Below, piece by piece: positions 1 through 7,813 of a DNA stretch of 17,103 bases; positions within the stretch are counted from its first letter, which is position 1; each line of letters begins with the position of its first letter. The notes beneath the pieces are model-generated. The model did not search any database. It worked only from the letters and a program-made list of their open reading frames with translations, and was not told the DNA's origin. A program made the position numbers and the translations under genes. Source of the stretch: an uncultured Holophagaceae bacterium. Lineage in GTDB: Bacteria > Acidobacteriota > Holophagae > Holophagales > Holophagaceae. The DNA is taken from positions 1 to 17,103 of the forward strand of contig CAIXHJ010000533.1 in the NCBI GenBank assembly GCA_903919165.1, given 5' to 3'.

Positions 1-94
1 CCTGGAATGCATCCGAAGCCCGGATGGCAGCAACGAGCGCACAGCCCGTCCAGCCGGTGGCGCCAGCGAGGCAAACTCTCATTTTTTCTGCCAT
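1..94 (-). CDS. dapB: DapB-like dihydrodipicolinate reductase, N-terminal fragment (runs off window)
   Basis: Only the first 31 codons are inside the window; the rest lies to the left. The start ATG (92-94) is preceded by AGGAG (100-104) at 5 bases. A second Met follows at residue 5. The visible protein opens with a beta strand and a glycine-rich nucleotide-binding loop, GATGWTG at residues 11-17, as expected for the NAD(P)H site of 4-hydroxy-tetrahydrodipicolinate reductase, the second committed step of lysine/diaminopimelate synthesis. The same loop also occurs in other Rossmann enzymes such as semialdehyde dehydrogenases and NAD-dependent epimerases, so the assignment rests on overall resemblance of the start and is moderate. 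It lies 55 bases downstream of the deoxyhypusine synthase-like gene on the same strand and could be co-transcribed with it. Two DapF-like genes and an M20 peptidase elsewhere in the window fit a lysine theme. Confidence 0.55.
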   Translation of the reverse strand, partial: MAEKMRVCLAGATGWTGCALVAAIRASDAFQ

Positions 95-149
95 GTCTGC
101 TCCTGATCAACCCTTGCTGATCCTGTCAGTGCGGAAGCTGTGGCGGGAG

Positions 150-1139
150 CTACCACCCCAGCAGATACGCGAAGATCAGCGGCGCCACGATGGTGGCGTC
201 GCTTTCGACGATGAATTTCGGTGTGTCCGCGCCCAGCTTGCCCCAGGTGATCTTTTCGTTGGGCACGGCGCCGGAGTAGGAGCCGTAGCTGGTGGTGCTG
301 TCGCTGATCTGGCAGAAGTAGCCCCAGAGCGGCACCTCGGTCAGTTCGAGGTCCTGATGCAGCATGGGCACCACGCAGATGGGGAAGTCGCCGGCGATGC
401 CGCCGCCGATCTGGAACATGCCCAGCGTCGAGGCCTTCGTCACCTCCTGGTAGTGATTCGCCAGCCAGGTCATGTACTCAATGCCGGTGCGCACGGTGTG
501 GACGTTCTTCACGTCGCCCCGGATGACAGCGGCGGCGTACATGTTTCCGAGAGTGCTGTCCTCCCAGCCCGGCACCACGATGGGGACGTTGTTCTCCAGC
601 GCCGCCAGCATCCAGGAGTGCTTCGGATCGATCTGGTACGAGGGCTTCAGTAGGCCGGACTTCAGCACCTGCTGGAAGAACTCGTGGGGGAAGTAGCGCT
701 CCCCGGCCCGGTCAGCCCTGGTCCACACGTCCAGCATGGCCTTTTCCATGCGGCGCATGGCCTCCATCTCGGGAATGCAGGTGTCGGTCACGCGGTTCAT
801 GTGACGCCTGAGGAGGTCCGCCTCGTCCTGGGGCGTGAGGTCCCGGTAGTGGGGCACGCGCTCGTAGAAGTCGTGGGCCACCAGGTTGAAGATGTCCTCC
901 TCGAGATTGGCGCCGGTGCAGACGATGAGGTGCACCTTGTCCTGGCGGATCATCTCGGCGAAGGAGAGTCCCAGTTCGGCTGTGCTCATGGCCCCCGCCA
1001 GGGTCACCATCATTTCCCCGCCCTGTTCCAGGTAGACCCGGTAGCCCTCGGCGGCGTCCACGAGGGCCGCGGCATTGAAGTGCCGGAAATGGTGCTTCAC
1101 ATAGCTTCCGACAGGGCCCAGCGCGGGGGTAGTGACCAT
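150..1139 (-). CDS. bacterial deoxyhypusine synthase-like protein
   Basis: A 329-residue protein of the deoxyhypusine/homospermidine synthase family. These NAD-dependent enzymes move the 4-aminobutyl group of spermidine, through an imine on an active-site lysine, to an acceptor amine. The diagnostic C-terminal block NEKITWGKL (residues 294-302) is present, and K301 aligns with the catalytic lysine of human DHS (WGK). The NAD-site-like GANLEED (76-82) and PGWEDSTLGNM (190-200) are also seen. The stretch after GGG (245-247) lacks the HH pair of eukaryotic DHS. The ATG at 1139 was chosen because GGGAGG sits 5 bases upstream; the frame opens further up to 1223 but without a ribosome site. Bacteria lack eIF5A, so a polyamine-forming role or another acceptor is inferred, not shown. 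It is followed closely by the dapB-like gene. Confidence 0.85.
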   Translation of the reverse strand: MVTTPALGPVGSYVKHHFRHFNAAALVDAAEGYRVYLEQGGEMMVTLAGAMSTAELGLSFAEMIRQDKVHLIVCTGANLEEDIFNLVAHDFYERVPHYRDLTPQDEADLLRRHMNRVTDTCIPEMEAMRRMEKAMLDVWTRADRAGERYFPHEFFQQVLKSGLLKPSYQIDPKHSWMLAALENNVPIVVPGWEDSTLGNMYAAAVIRGDVKNVHTVRTGIEYMTWLANHYQEVTKASTLGMFQIGGGIAGDFPICVVPMLHQDLELTEVPLWGYFCQISDSTTSYGSYSGAVPNEKITWGKLGADTPKFIVESDATIVAPLIFAYLLGW

Positions 1140-1221
1140 AAATCCTCCCAATTCTTCCATTGTGCCAGCCGAGAAAGAAAGAAAAGCACTGATCGGATGG
1201 CCGGATGATCTGATGCTCGCC

Positions 1222-1252
1222 AAAAAGAAGCGCCCGGAGGTACGGGCGCTTC
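1222..1252 (-). terminator. Rho-independent terminator (minus strand)
   Basis: A perfect 10-bp inverted repeat, GAAGCGCCCG (1227-1236) and CGGGCGCTTC (1243-1252), has a 6-base loop. On the minus strand it is followed by five T (plus-strand A at 1222-1226). It lies 130 bases beyond the stop of the LolA-like gene and 83 bases upstream of the DHS-like start, so it separates these two minus-strand transcription units. Confidence 0.85.
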
Positions 1253-1381
1253 GAGAGGGTAAGTTTGGCGGGATTTCGAGTGGTGGGGTGGTTTAGCGGG
1301 AGTCCCGAAAACAGGACTGGTGTCAGGTGGTGGGATGATTGGTGGCGGGAAGCCCTTGCGGGCACCTCGCCGTTAAGTCTA

Positions 1382-2095
1382 TCACCGATCCTCGCGAGGC
1401 AGCTCGAACATGGCTGCATCCACACCACCGCGGGCCCAGTTGCTGAAGGTCAGTTCGGCTCGGGCCCCCGAAGGTTCCTCGATCGCCATGCTGGAAAGCA
1501 CAGAATGGCCTTGAGTTTGGATCGGAGAGCCGAAAAGGGCGGTTCGGGACAGTTTTCCCGAGGCAAGATGGAACTCCGCCTTGAGGGGCAGGAATCCATC
1601 TTTCGCCACCCAGAGGATCGCCTGGCGGGCGCTCACCGAGGGGCGTCTCGCCGCGAGATCCAGCCGCCAGCAGTCTCGCCCATCCAGGCTCTCCTGGCCC
1701 AGCGACTGCACCGTGTAGTCCTCGCGGAACCTGGTCCGGGCCACATCTCCACCGGCGGCGGGACCCATCAAGCGCTGCTGGGGCGTGACCTTCACCGGCC
1801 GCTTCGAGCCCGGGAGCAGCAGCCACATCTGATCGTCGAGGAGTAGCACCGCCCGGCCCTTTTCCTTCTGGGAAAGGCCGTCCAGCCTCGCATCCCCGTT
1901 CTCCCGGGCTGAGACTCTCCATCGCTGGGTTGGACCAACAGCCTCCAAGGTCAATTCCACTGTGAAGACCGGCCAGGGATGGCGGAGCCGGTCCACCCGG
2001 GCCAGGATCTCCTCCCCGCTCTGGGCCATCACAGGGATAGCGGCGAGCAGCAGGATTGCGGTACGGGCCATTCCAGGCGCTGGTTCGAGTCTCAT
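1382..2095 (-). CDS. exported LolA-like protein (outer-membrane lipoprotein-sorting family)
   Basis: A 237-residue protein with an N-terminal signal peptide. The hydrophobic segment AILLLAAIPVMAQS at about residues 12-25 ends in a plausible signal peptidase I site after MAQ, so the product should be periplasmic. The mature part begins GEEILARVDRL and continues as alternating beta strands (VELTLEAV, WRVSARENGD, LLDDQMWLLLPG, WRLDLAAR, ILWVAKDGFLPLKAEF). This order resembles the half-barrel of LolA/LolB-like proteins of the DUF4292/LolA-like type, which bind lipid or lipoprotein acyl chains. No catalytic motif is expected or seen. Met9 (2071) is a possible alternative start that puts the signal peptide at the extreme N-terminus; neither start has a strong ribosome site. 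It is the last gene before the terminator at 1222-1252. The exact substrate is unknown. Confidence 0.65.
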   Translation of the reverse strand: MRLEPAPGMARTAILLLAAIPVMAQSGEEILARVDRLRHPWPVFTVELTLEAVGPTQRWRVSARENGDARLDGLSQKEKGRAVLLLDDQMWLLLPGSKRPVKVTPQQRLMGPAAGGDVARTRFREDYTVQSLGQESLDGRDCWRLDLAARRPSVSARQAILWVAKDGFLPLKAEFHLASGKLSRTALFGSPIQTQGHSVLSSMAIEEPSGARAELTFSNWARGGVDAAMFELPREDR

Positions 2096-2130
2096 ACCAA
2101 TTGATTGTCCATGACATGAGAAATGCTGTT

Positions 2131-2215
2131 TTCACAACGAAGACGAGAAGACCACGAAGAACTGTAAGAGCATTGGTTTTGCGCTCTTCTTCCTGTCTTC
2201 CAGTCTTCGTGGTGA
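2131..2215. repeat. inverted GAAGAC-rich repeat, copy A
   Basis: The 147-base space between the cupin and LolA-like genes contains a pair of ~31-base inverted arms, left at 2131-2161 and right at 2185-2215, with a 23-base spacer. The arms share the pattern TCACMACGAAGAC, two variable bases, GAAGAC and GAAGAA, with a few mismatches. The same arms recur at 12339-12465. Transcribed RNA would fold as a long imperfect hairpin. No coding sense is seen. Confidence 0.75.
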
Positions 2216-2242
2216 GTGTTGGTTTGTAAAAGCAAATCTGAA

Positions 2243-2602
2243 TTAGCGGCGTCCGTAGTCATCCTGAAGCCGCTCGATATCCGCCTCGTCGAAGACGCCC
2301 AGGCTGACCTCGAGCACTCGCACAGGACGGGCCGTCGCGGTGTCACAGCGCAGACGATGGGTGCTCCCCAGGGGAAGCCAGACCTCTTCGCCCACGGTGG
2401 GGTGCAGTTCCTCCCCATCGCGATCCACCACCACGCCCGGATCCAGCGCCACCCAAAGTTCTCCGCGGTGGCTGTGCCGCTGGAGGCTCAGCTTTTGTCC
2501 GGGGTTGCAGGTGAGGATCTTCACCGTGCAGGGCGTGTTCAGGGCGTACTGATCAAAGGAGCCCCAGGGTTTGTCAACGTGGAGGGTCTTGGGTCTTTGC
2601 AT
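2243..2602 (-). CDS. stand-alone phosphomannose isomerase type II cupin domain
   Basis: A 119-residue cupin matching the C-terminal domain of bifunctional mannose-6-phosphate isomerase/GDP-mannose pyrophosphorylase (PMI type II). The family-typical KPWGSFDQY (11-19), PGQKLSLQRHSHRGELW (34-50, with metal-ligand candidates H43, H45, E48), LPLGSTHRL (77-85, H82) and the C-terminal DIERLQDDYGR are present. It should interconvert fructose-6-P and mannose-6-P to feed the pyrophosphorylase encoded just upstream. The start ATG has AGAGGA upstream at 7 bases. The gene is exactly in frame with the upstream pyrophosphorylase: one TAG and 14 sense codons lie between them. In most bacteria the two domains are fused, so this is either a recent split or a separately translated subunit. 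Confidence 0.85.
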   Translation of the reverse strand: MQRPKTLHVDKPWGSFDQYALNTPCTVKILTCNPGQKLSLQRHSHRGELWVALDPGVVVDRDGEELHPTVGEEVWLPLGSTHRLRCDTATARPVRVLEVSLGVFDEADIERLQDDYGRR

Positions 2603-2607
2603 GATAT

Positions 2608-2649
2608 GTCCTCTGTCTTCAGTCTTCGGTCTTGAATCTTGAGTCTAAA
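2608..2649 (-). repeat. tandem heptamer repeat at manC/cupin junction
   Basis: Six imperfect 7-base units read on the minus strand as TTTAGAC, TCAAGAT, TCAAGAC, CGAAGAC, TGAAGAC and AGAGGAC. The first unit contains the TAG stop of the pyrophosphorylase and the last supplies the AGAGGA ribosome site of the cupin gene. The array therefore occupies the position of the interdomain linker in fused proteins. Confidence 0.8.
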
Positions 2650-3718
2650 GAAGGTCCTCGCGCCCCTCCGCCTTGAGGCGCTCCACGATCTGCTTGACGG
2701 TCTGGGCGCGATCGCGGTGGCAGATGAGGAGTGCGTCATCGGCATCCACCACGATGAGGTCGTCCACGCCACTGGCGGCGATGAGGCGCTTGCCACCAAA
2801 GAAGGCGCTGTTCCGCGTGTCCAACAGCAGGGTCTCGCCCACACTGACGTTGCCATCGGAATCGGTTTCCTGGAATTCGATGGCGGCGGGCCAGGAGCCC
2901 ACATCCGACCAGCGAAACCGCGTCGGCACCACGGCCACGGTGGCCGCCTTCTCCATGAGGGCCACATCGATGGCCACCTTGGGCAGCTGGCGATAGGCGA
3001 CGGGCAGGGCCGCTGGATCGGCCCCGGCCTTGACCCAGGCATCGAGCGGGGCCAGGACTTCAGGTGCGTGCAGTTGCAGGCCCTCCCGGAAATCCGCCAG
3101 GGTCCACACGAACATGCCCGCGTTCCAATAGTGACGCCCGGACTCGAGGTACTGCACAGCCACCTCGACGGGCGGCTTCTCGCGGAAGGCCTTCACCTTG
3201 AGGACCGGGCCGTGGCCTTCGGCCTCGATGTAGCCGTAGCCTGTCTCGGGATAGGTGGGCCTGATGCCGAAGGTGACCAGTTCGCGTTCCCAGGCAGCGT
3301 GCTTCACGGCGAGGTCGAGGTCCTCTAGAAAGATCTCCCGATCCCCGATCCAGTGGTCCGCGGACAGCACGGCCATGACGCCGTGGGGGAACTTCTTCTC
3401 GATCTCCACCAGGGCCAGGGCCAGGCAGGGCGCCGTGTTGCGGCCCTCGGGCTCGACGATCACGTTTTCAGGTGGAAGCTCAGGCAGCATGCGACGGGTC
3501 TCGGCGGCCAGATCTTCTGTGGTCACGACGAAGATGTGGTCGGGACTCACGTGGCCATCAAGCCTACGCACGGTCTGGTGCAGGAGGGTTTCCGTGCCGA
3601 CGATGGCCAGGAACTGCTTGGGGTGGGCGTTCCGGCTGCGCGGCCAGAACCGCGTTCCGCGGCCCCCGGCCATGACGACGGCGACCAAGGACTGATGACT
3701 GCCGCTGCCCGACATCAT
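2645..3718 (-). CDS. manC: mannose-1-phosphate guanylyltransferase
   Basis: A 357-residue nucleotidyltransferase that makes GDP-mannose from mannose-1-P and GTP, for polysaccharide or glycan synthesis. Motifs in order: GGRGTRFWPRSRNAHPKQF (18-36, the GTP-binding signature with its lysine), EPEGRNTAP (89-97), SADHWI (119-124, metal-site Asp), ETGYGYIE (158-165), FREKP (178-182) and WNAGMFVW (198-205). The C-terminus ends with the linker helix RDRAQTVKQIVERLKAEG, exactly where the PMI cupin would follow in the fused enzyme; here a TAG intervenes and the cupin is separate. Two adjacent ATGs (3718, 3715) follow AGGAGG (3720-3725) at 1 and 4 bases. A TTG at 3739 is in frame but less likely. The first ATG overlaps the stop of a small upstream ORF (ATGA), so coupled translation is likely. 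Confidence 0.9.
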   Translation of the reverse strand: MMSGSGSHQSLVAVVMAGGRGTRFWPRSRNAHPKQFLAIVGTETLLHQTVRRLDGHVSPDHIFVVTTEDLAAETRRMLPELPPENVIVEPEGRNTAPCLALALVEIEKKFPHGVMAVLSADHWIGDREIFLEDLDLAVKHAAWERELVTFGIRPTYPETGYGYIEAEGHGPVLKVKAFREKPPVEVAVQYLESGRHYWNAGMFVWTLADFREGLQLHAPEVLAPLDAWVKAGADPAALPVAYRQLPKVAIDVALMEKAATVAVVPTRFRWSDVGSWPAAIEFQETDSDGNVSVGETLLLDTRNSAFFGGKRLIAASGVDDLIVVDADDALLICHRDRAQTVKQIVERLKAEGREDLL

Positions 3719-3819
3719 GCCTCCTTCCGTACCGCCCAAGCGCGGGAGGTCTCGCGTATCGCCGCAGGCGATACCGAGCTGACCACGGCCACCAGGGCAT
3801 CCTTGTGGTTGTCCGACAT
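3715..3819 (-). CDS. 34-residue small ORF coupled to manC
   Basis: The small ORF starts MSDNHKDALVAVVSS and ends RKEA. It has an excellent ribosome site, AGGAGGT (3825-3831), 5 bases from its ATG, and its TGA overlaps the manC ATG by 4 bases. That arrangement argues that it is translated and passes ribosomes to manC. The middle is mildly hydrophobic, but no transmembrane helix or known domain is recognised. The coding sequence contains a perfect 8-bp hairpin (3756-3774). It could be a leader peptide or a small accessory protein. Function unknown. Confidence 0.5.
   Translation of the reverse strand: MSDNHKDALVAVVSSVSPAAIRETSRAWAVRKEA
3756..3774. other. perfect 8-bp hairpin inside small ORF
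   Basis: GTATCGCC, loop GCA, GGCGATAC. There is no T-run on either side, so it is not a standard terminator. It may modulate translation of the small ORF or of manC. Confidence 0.5.
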
Positions 3820-3890
3820 CGCCGACCTCCTACCGCTGTGCGGCCTTCCAAGGAAACCACGGCCTCCCGGCTTCCTACAACCCGAGGGGC

Positions 3891-4859
3891 CTATCGAGCC
3901 AGTACGGAAACCAGGCGCCCCAGATCCCCTGGAGGCGCGGGTTGCGGTTCCAGAATACGAGACAGGGGCTGTGCCACCAGGGCTCCAGCCACCTCCCCGA
4001 GGTAGAATCCACCTTCGCCGCGATCCAGACGCCGCACGGCCTCGCAGCCCCAGCGGCTGCCCCATATGCGATCGATGGCGGAGGGACTGCCTCCTCGCTG
4101 GACATGGCCCAGCACCACCACCCGCAAATCCAATTCATGGTCCCGCTTCAACCGCTCACCCACGGCCATGGCCCGCCCCACGGTGTCGCCCTCGGCCACC
4201 ACGACGATGGAACTCCGCTTGCCGCGCAGCCAGCTGGCATTCAACTGCGAAACGAGGTTCTCGTAGCTGTCCTCGGGGGATTCTGGATAAAGCACCGCCT
4301 CCGCCCCGCAAGCGAGCGCCGTGTGGACTGCGAGCATCCCTGAACTGCGGCCCATGACTTCAACGAGAAAGAGCCGCCCGTGGCTGGAGGCCGTGTCCCG
4401 GATGCGGTCGATGGCCTCCACGGCGGTGTTGAGGGCCGTGTCGAAGCCGAGGGTCCTTTCCGTGCCTGGAAGATCGTTGTCGATGGTGCCAGGGATGCCC
4501 GCGCAGGCCACGCCATGCTCGCGCTGAAGTGCTTCCGCGGCACGGAAGCTGCCGTCGCCCCCGATGACCACCAGTGCCTCGATGCCCGCGGCCTTCAGCT
4601 TCGCCGCGGCCAAGGCGCGAGGAGCGGCATCATGGAATTCGGGACACCGGGCCGTTTGAAGGACCGTGCCGCCCCTTTGGAGGATGTTGGCGCAGGCCCG
4701 ACTGGGCATCGGCGCCATGTCGCCTTCCATCAATCCCTGGTAACCGCGATGGATGCCCCAAGGTTCATGCCCCAGCGCGTCGGCTTGGCGCACAACGGCC
4801 CGGATGGCCGCGTTCATGCCCGGGGCGTCCCCGCCGGAAGTGAGCACTCCCACCCTCAT
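3891..4859 (-). CDS. pfkA: ATP-dependent 6-phosphofructokinase
   Basis: A 322-residue PfkA, the usual bacterial length, phosphorylating fructose-6-P to fructose-1,6-bisphosphate in cytoplasmic glycolysis. Seen: GGDAPGMN (9-16), GGDGS (100-104), the catalytic PGTIDND (123-129), MGRSSG (169-174) and the fructose-6-P contact HVQRGGSP (252-259). In the GGDGS motif the fourth position is Gly, the state typical of ATP users, whereas PPi-dependent enzymes usually have Asp there. The ATG at 4859 overlaps the TGA of the upstream exported-protein gene (ATGA), and only a weak purine stretch (GGGAAGA) precedes it, so translation is probably coupled. The small ORF and manC lie downstream on the same strand, so sugar-phosphate flow to glycolysis and GDP-mannose may be co-expressed. 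Confidence 0.95.
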   Translation of the reverse strand: MRVGVLTSGGDAPGMNAAIRAVVRQADALGHEPWGIHRGYQGLMEGDMAPMPSRACANILQRGGTVLQTARCPEFHDAAPRALAAAKLKAAGIEALVVIGGDGSFRAAEALQREHGVACAGIPGTIDNDLPGTERTLGFDTALNTAVEAIDRIRDTASSHGRLFLVEVMGRSSGMLAVHTALACGAEAVLYPESPEDSYENLVSQLNASWLRGKRSSIVVVAEGDTVGRAMAVGERLKRDHELDLRVVVLGHVQRGGSPSAIDRIWGSRWGCEAVRRLDRGEGGFYLGEVAGALVAQPLSRILEPQPAPPGDLGRLVSVLAR

Positions 4860-5161
4860 TTGGTCTTCCCGCTGGCTGAGACCTTTGAAATGGAACCTTT
4901 GGTCTTTCTGGCGCCGGACTTCCGCTTCTTGACCTTACCTTTGGCCTTCCGACCCTTGCGACTGTCCTTCACGTGGACTTCAGGCGGCGGAAGCGGTGGA
5001 GGCTCGACAATGCCGCGGGGCACTGGCGGCAGATCGCCATCCGAGATGCCCTGGGCTGATGCACGCTGGGCGCGGGCACGCAGGACCGGGTCCTCCTGGG
5101 CCTGGGTCGAAGCCGCGAGGCCCAGGGCGAGGCTGCTGATGAAAAGGACGCGACGAGGCAT
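4856..5161 (-). CDS. small exported Pro- and Lys-rich protein, unknown
   Basis: A 101-residue protein starting MPRRVLFISS, with a signal peptide (hydrophobic 5-18, cleavage likely after TQAQ at about residue 22). The mature part has a proline-rich segment (about 45-60: DLPPVPRG, VEPPPLPPP) and a very basic tail rich in K, R, G and S (about 65-101, many KxK/RKxK units). The tail could bind nucleic acid, anionic polymers or peptidoglycan. No family is recognised. The start was chosen because AGGAGGGG lies 3 bases upstream of the ATG at 5161; an in-frame ATG at 5191 has no ribosome site, and the much longer open frame to 6088 is antisense to thiC. It overlaps pfkA by 4 bases. Confidence 0.65.
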   Translation of the reverse strand: MPRRVLFISSLALGLAASTQAQEDPVLRARAQRASAQGISDGDLPPVPRGIVEPPPLPPPEVHVKDSRKGRKAKGKVKKRKSGARKTKGSISKVSASGKTK

Positions 5162-5326
5162 GACCCCTCCTGAGATCCGATTATCACTCATCCCGGAGGA
5201 TCTCCTGATTTTCCTAGGATCTGCAGCGATCCGATCATCTTTGAATTCGCCGCTCTTGCCCCCTCGCGATAAACTTCCTACTTCGGGATCAATCCTGGCC
5301 CGATTTTTCTCAAGTCCGGAGTTTCC
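5162..5326. promoter_or_regulatory. divergent intergenic region with GATCCGATNATC repeats
   Basis: This 165-base space separates the minus-strand pfkA operon from plus-strand thiC. Two near-identical 12-mers, GATCCGATTATC (about 5175) and GATCCGATCATC (about 5229), flank two further AGGATCT copies, so the segment is enriched in GGATC/GATCC words and may hold an operator. No TPP riboswitch consensus (CTGAGA...ACC...GAACCTGAT) is found before thiC. No promoter matches well enough to call. Confidence 0.35.
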
Positions 5327-7162
<1,836 letters not shown>

Positions 7163-7211
7163 GTCCATACGCGCATAATCGGGGCGGCTCCACCACCTAC
7201 AGGAGGTCTCT

Positions 7212-7793
7212 ATGGCTGCGAAACGCATTCTCATGCTCGTCGGTGATTTCGGCGAGGACTACGAAATCATGGTGCCCTTCCAGGCCCTGCTGGCCGTGGG
7301 ACACACGGTCCACGCCGTCTGTCCCGACAAGAAGGCGGGCGACTGGGTCGCCACGGCCATCCATGACTTCGAGGGGCATCAGACCTACTCCGAGAAGCCG
7401 GGGCACCGGTTCACCCTCAACGCCAGTTTTTCCGAGGTGAAGACCAAGAATTACGACGCCCTGGTGATTCCCGGCGGCCGCGCACCCGAGTACCTGCGGC
7501 TCAACCCGAAGGTGCTGGAACTCGTGCGCCACTTCTTCACCGCGAAGAAGCCCGTGGCGGCCATCTGCCACGGTGCCCAGTTGCTGGCGGCAGCCGGTGT
7601 GCTGGAGGGTCGCACCTGTTCTGCCTATCCCGCCTGCCGCTCTGAAGTGGAAGTGGCTCACGGGAAGTACGCCGAAATTGCCATCGACGCCGCCGTCACC
7701 GACGGGAACTTGGTCACCGCCCCTGCCTGGCCTGCCCATCCCGCCTGGCTTGCCCAGTTCCTGCAGGTGCTCGGAACCCGCATCACCCCTTGA
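7212..7793 (+). CDS. DJ-1/PfpI family protein
   Basis: A 193-residue DJ-1/ThiJ/PfpI protein. The nucleophile elbow AICHGAQLL (117-125) puts the reactive Cys at 119 next to His120. The acidic partner is probably Glu15 in GDFGEDYE, and VIPGGRAPEYLR (85-96) is the usual oxyanion-side loop. Members include proteases, glyoxalases, deglycases and chaperones; the PGGRAPEYLR form resembles the YhbO/PfpI branch. The exact activity cannot be read from sequence. A strong site, AGGAGG, precedes the ATG. It ends 20 bases before the first DapF-like gene, so the two are probably co-transcribed. The older name ThiJ and its place after thiC do not by themselves imply a thiamine role. Confidence 0.88.
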   Translation: MAAKRILMLVGDFGEDYEIMVPFQALLAVGHTVHAVCPDKKAGDWVATAIHDFEGHQTYSEKPGHRFTLNASFSEVKTKNYDALVIPGGRAPEYLRLNPKVLELVRHFFTAKKPVAAICHGAQLLAAAGVLEGRTCSAYPACRSEVEVAHGKYAEIAIDAAVTDGNLVTAPAWPAHPAWLAQFLQVLGTRITP

Positions 7794-7813
7794 TCCCGCC
7801 CCAGGACGAAAGC

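Noticed and set aside
684..1208. Plus-strand open frame opposite the deoxyhypusine synthase-like gene
   Set aside because: High-GC antisense shadow; rich in His/Gly/Val runs, no ribosome site or family resemblance.
1323..2135. 270-codon minus-strand frame overlapping the LolA-like gene
   Set aside because: Arg/Pro/Gly-rich shadow in another frame; the LolA-like frame has the signal peptide and a coherent fold pattern.
5162..5326. TPP riboswitch before thiC
   Set aside because: CTGAGA occurs once but without the following conserved ACC and GAACCTGAT blocks or a pairing stem.
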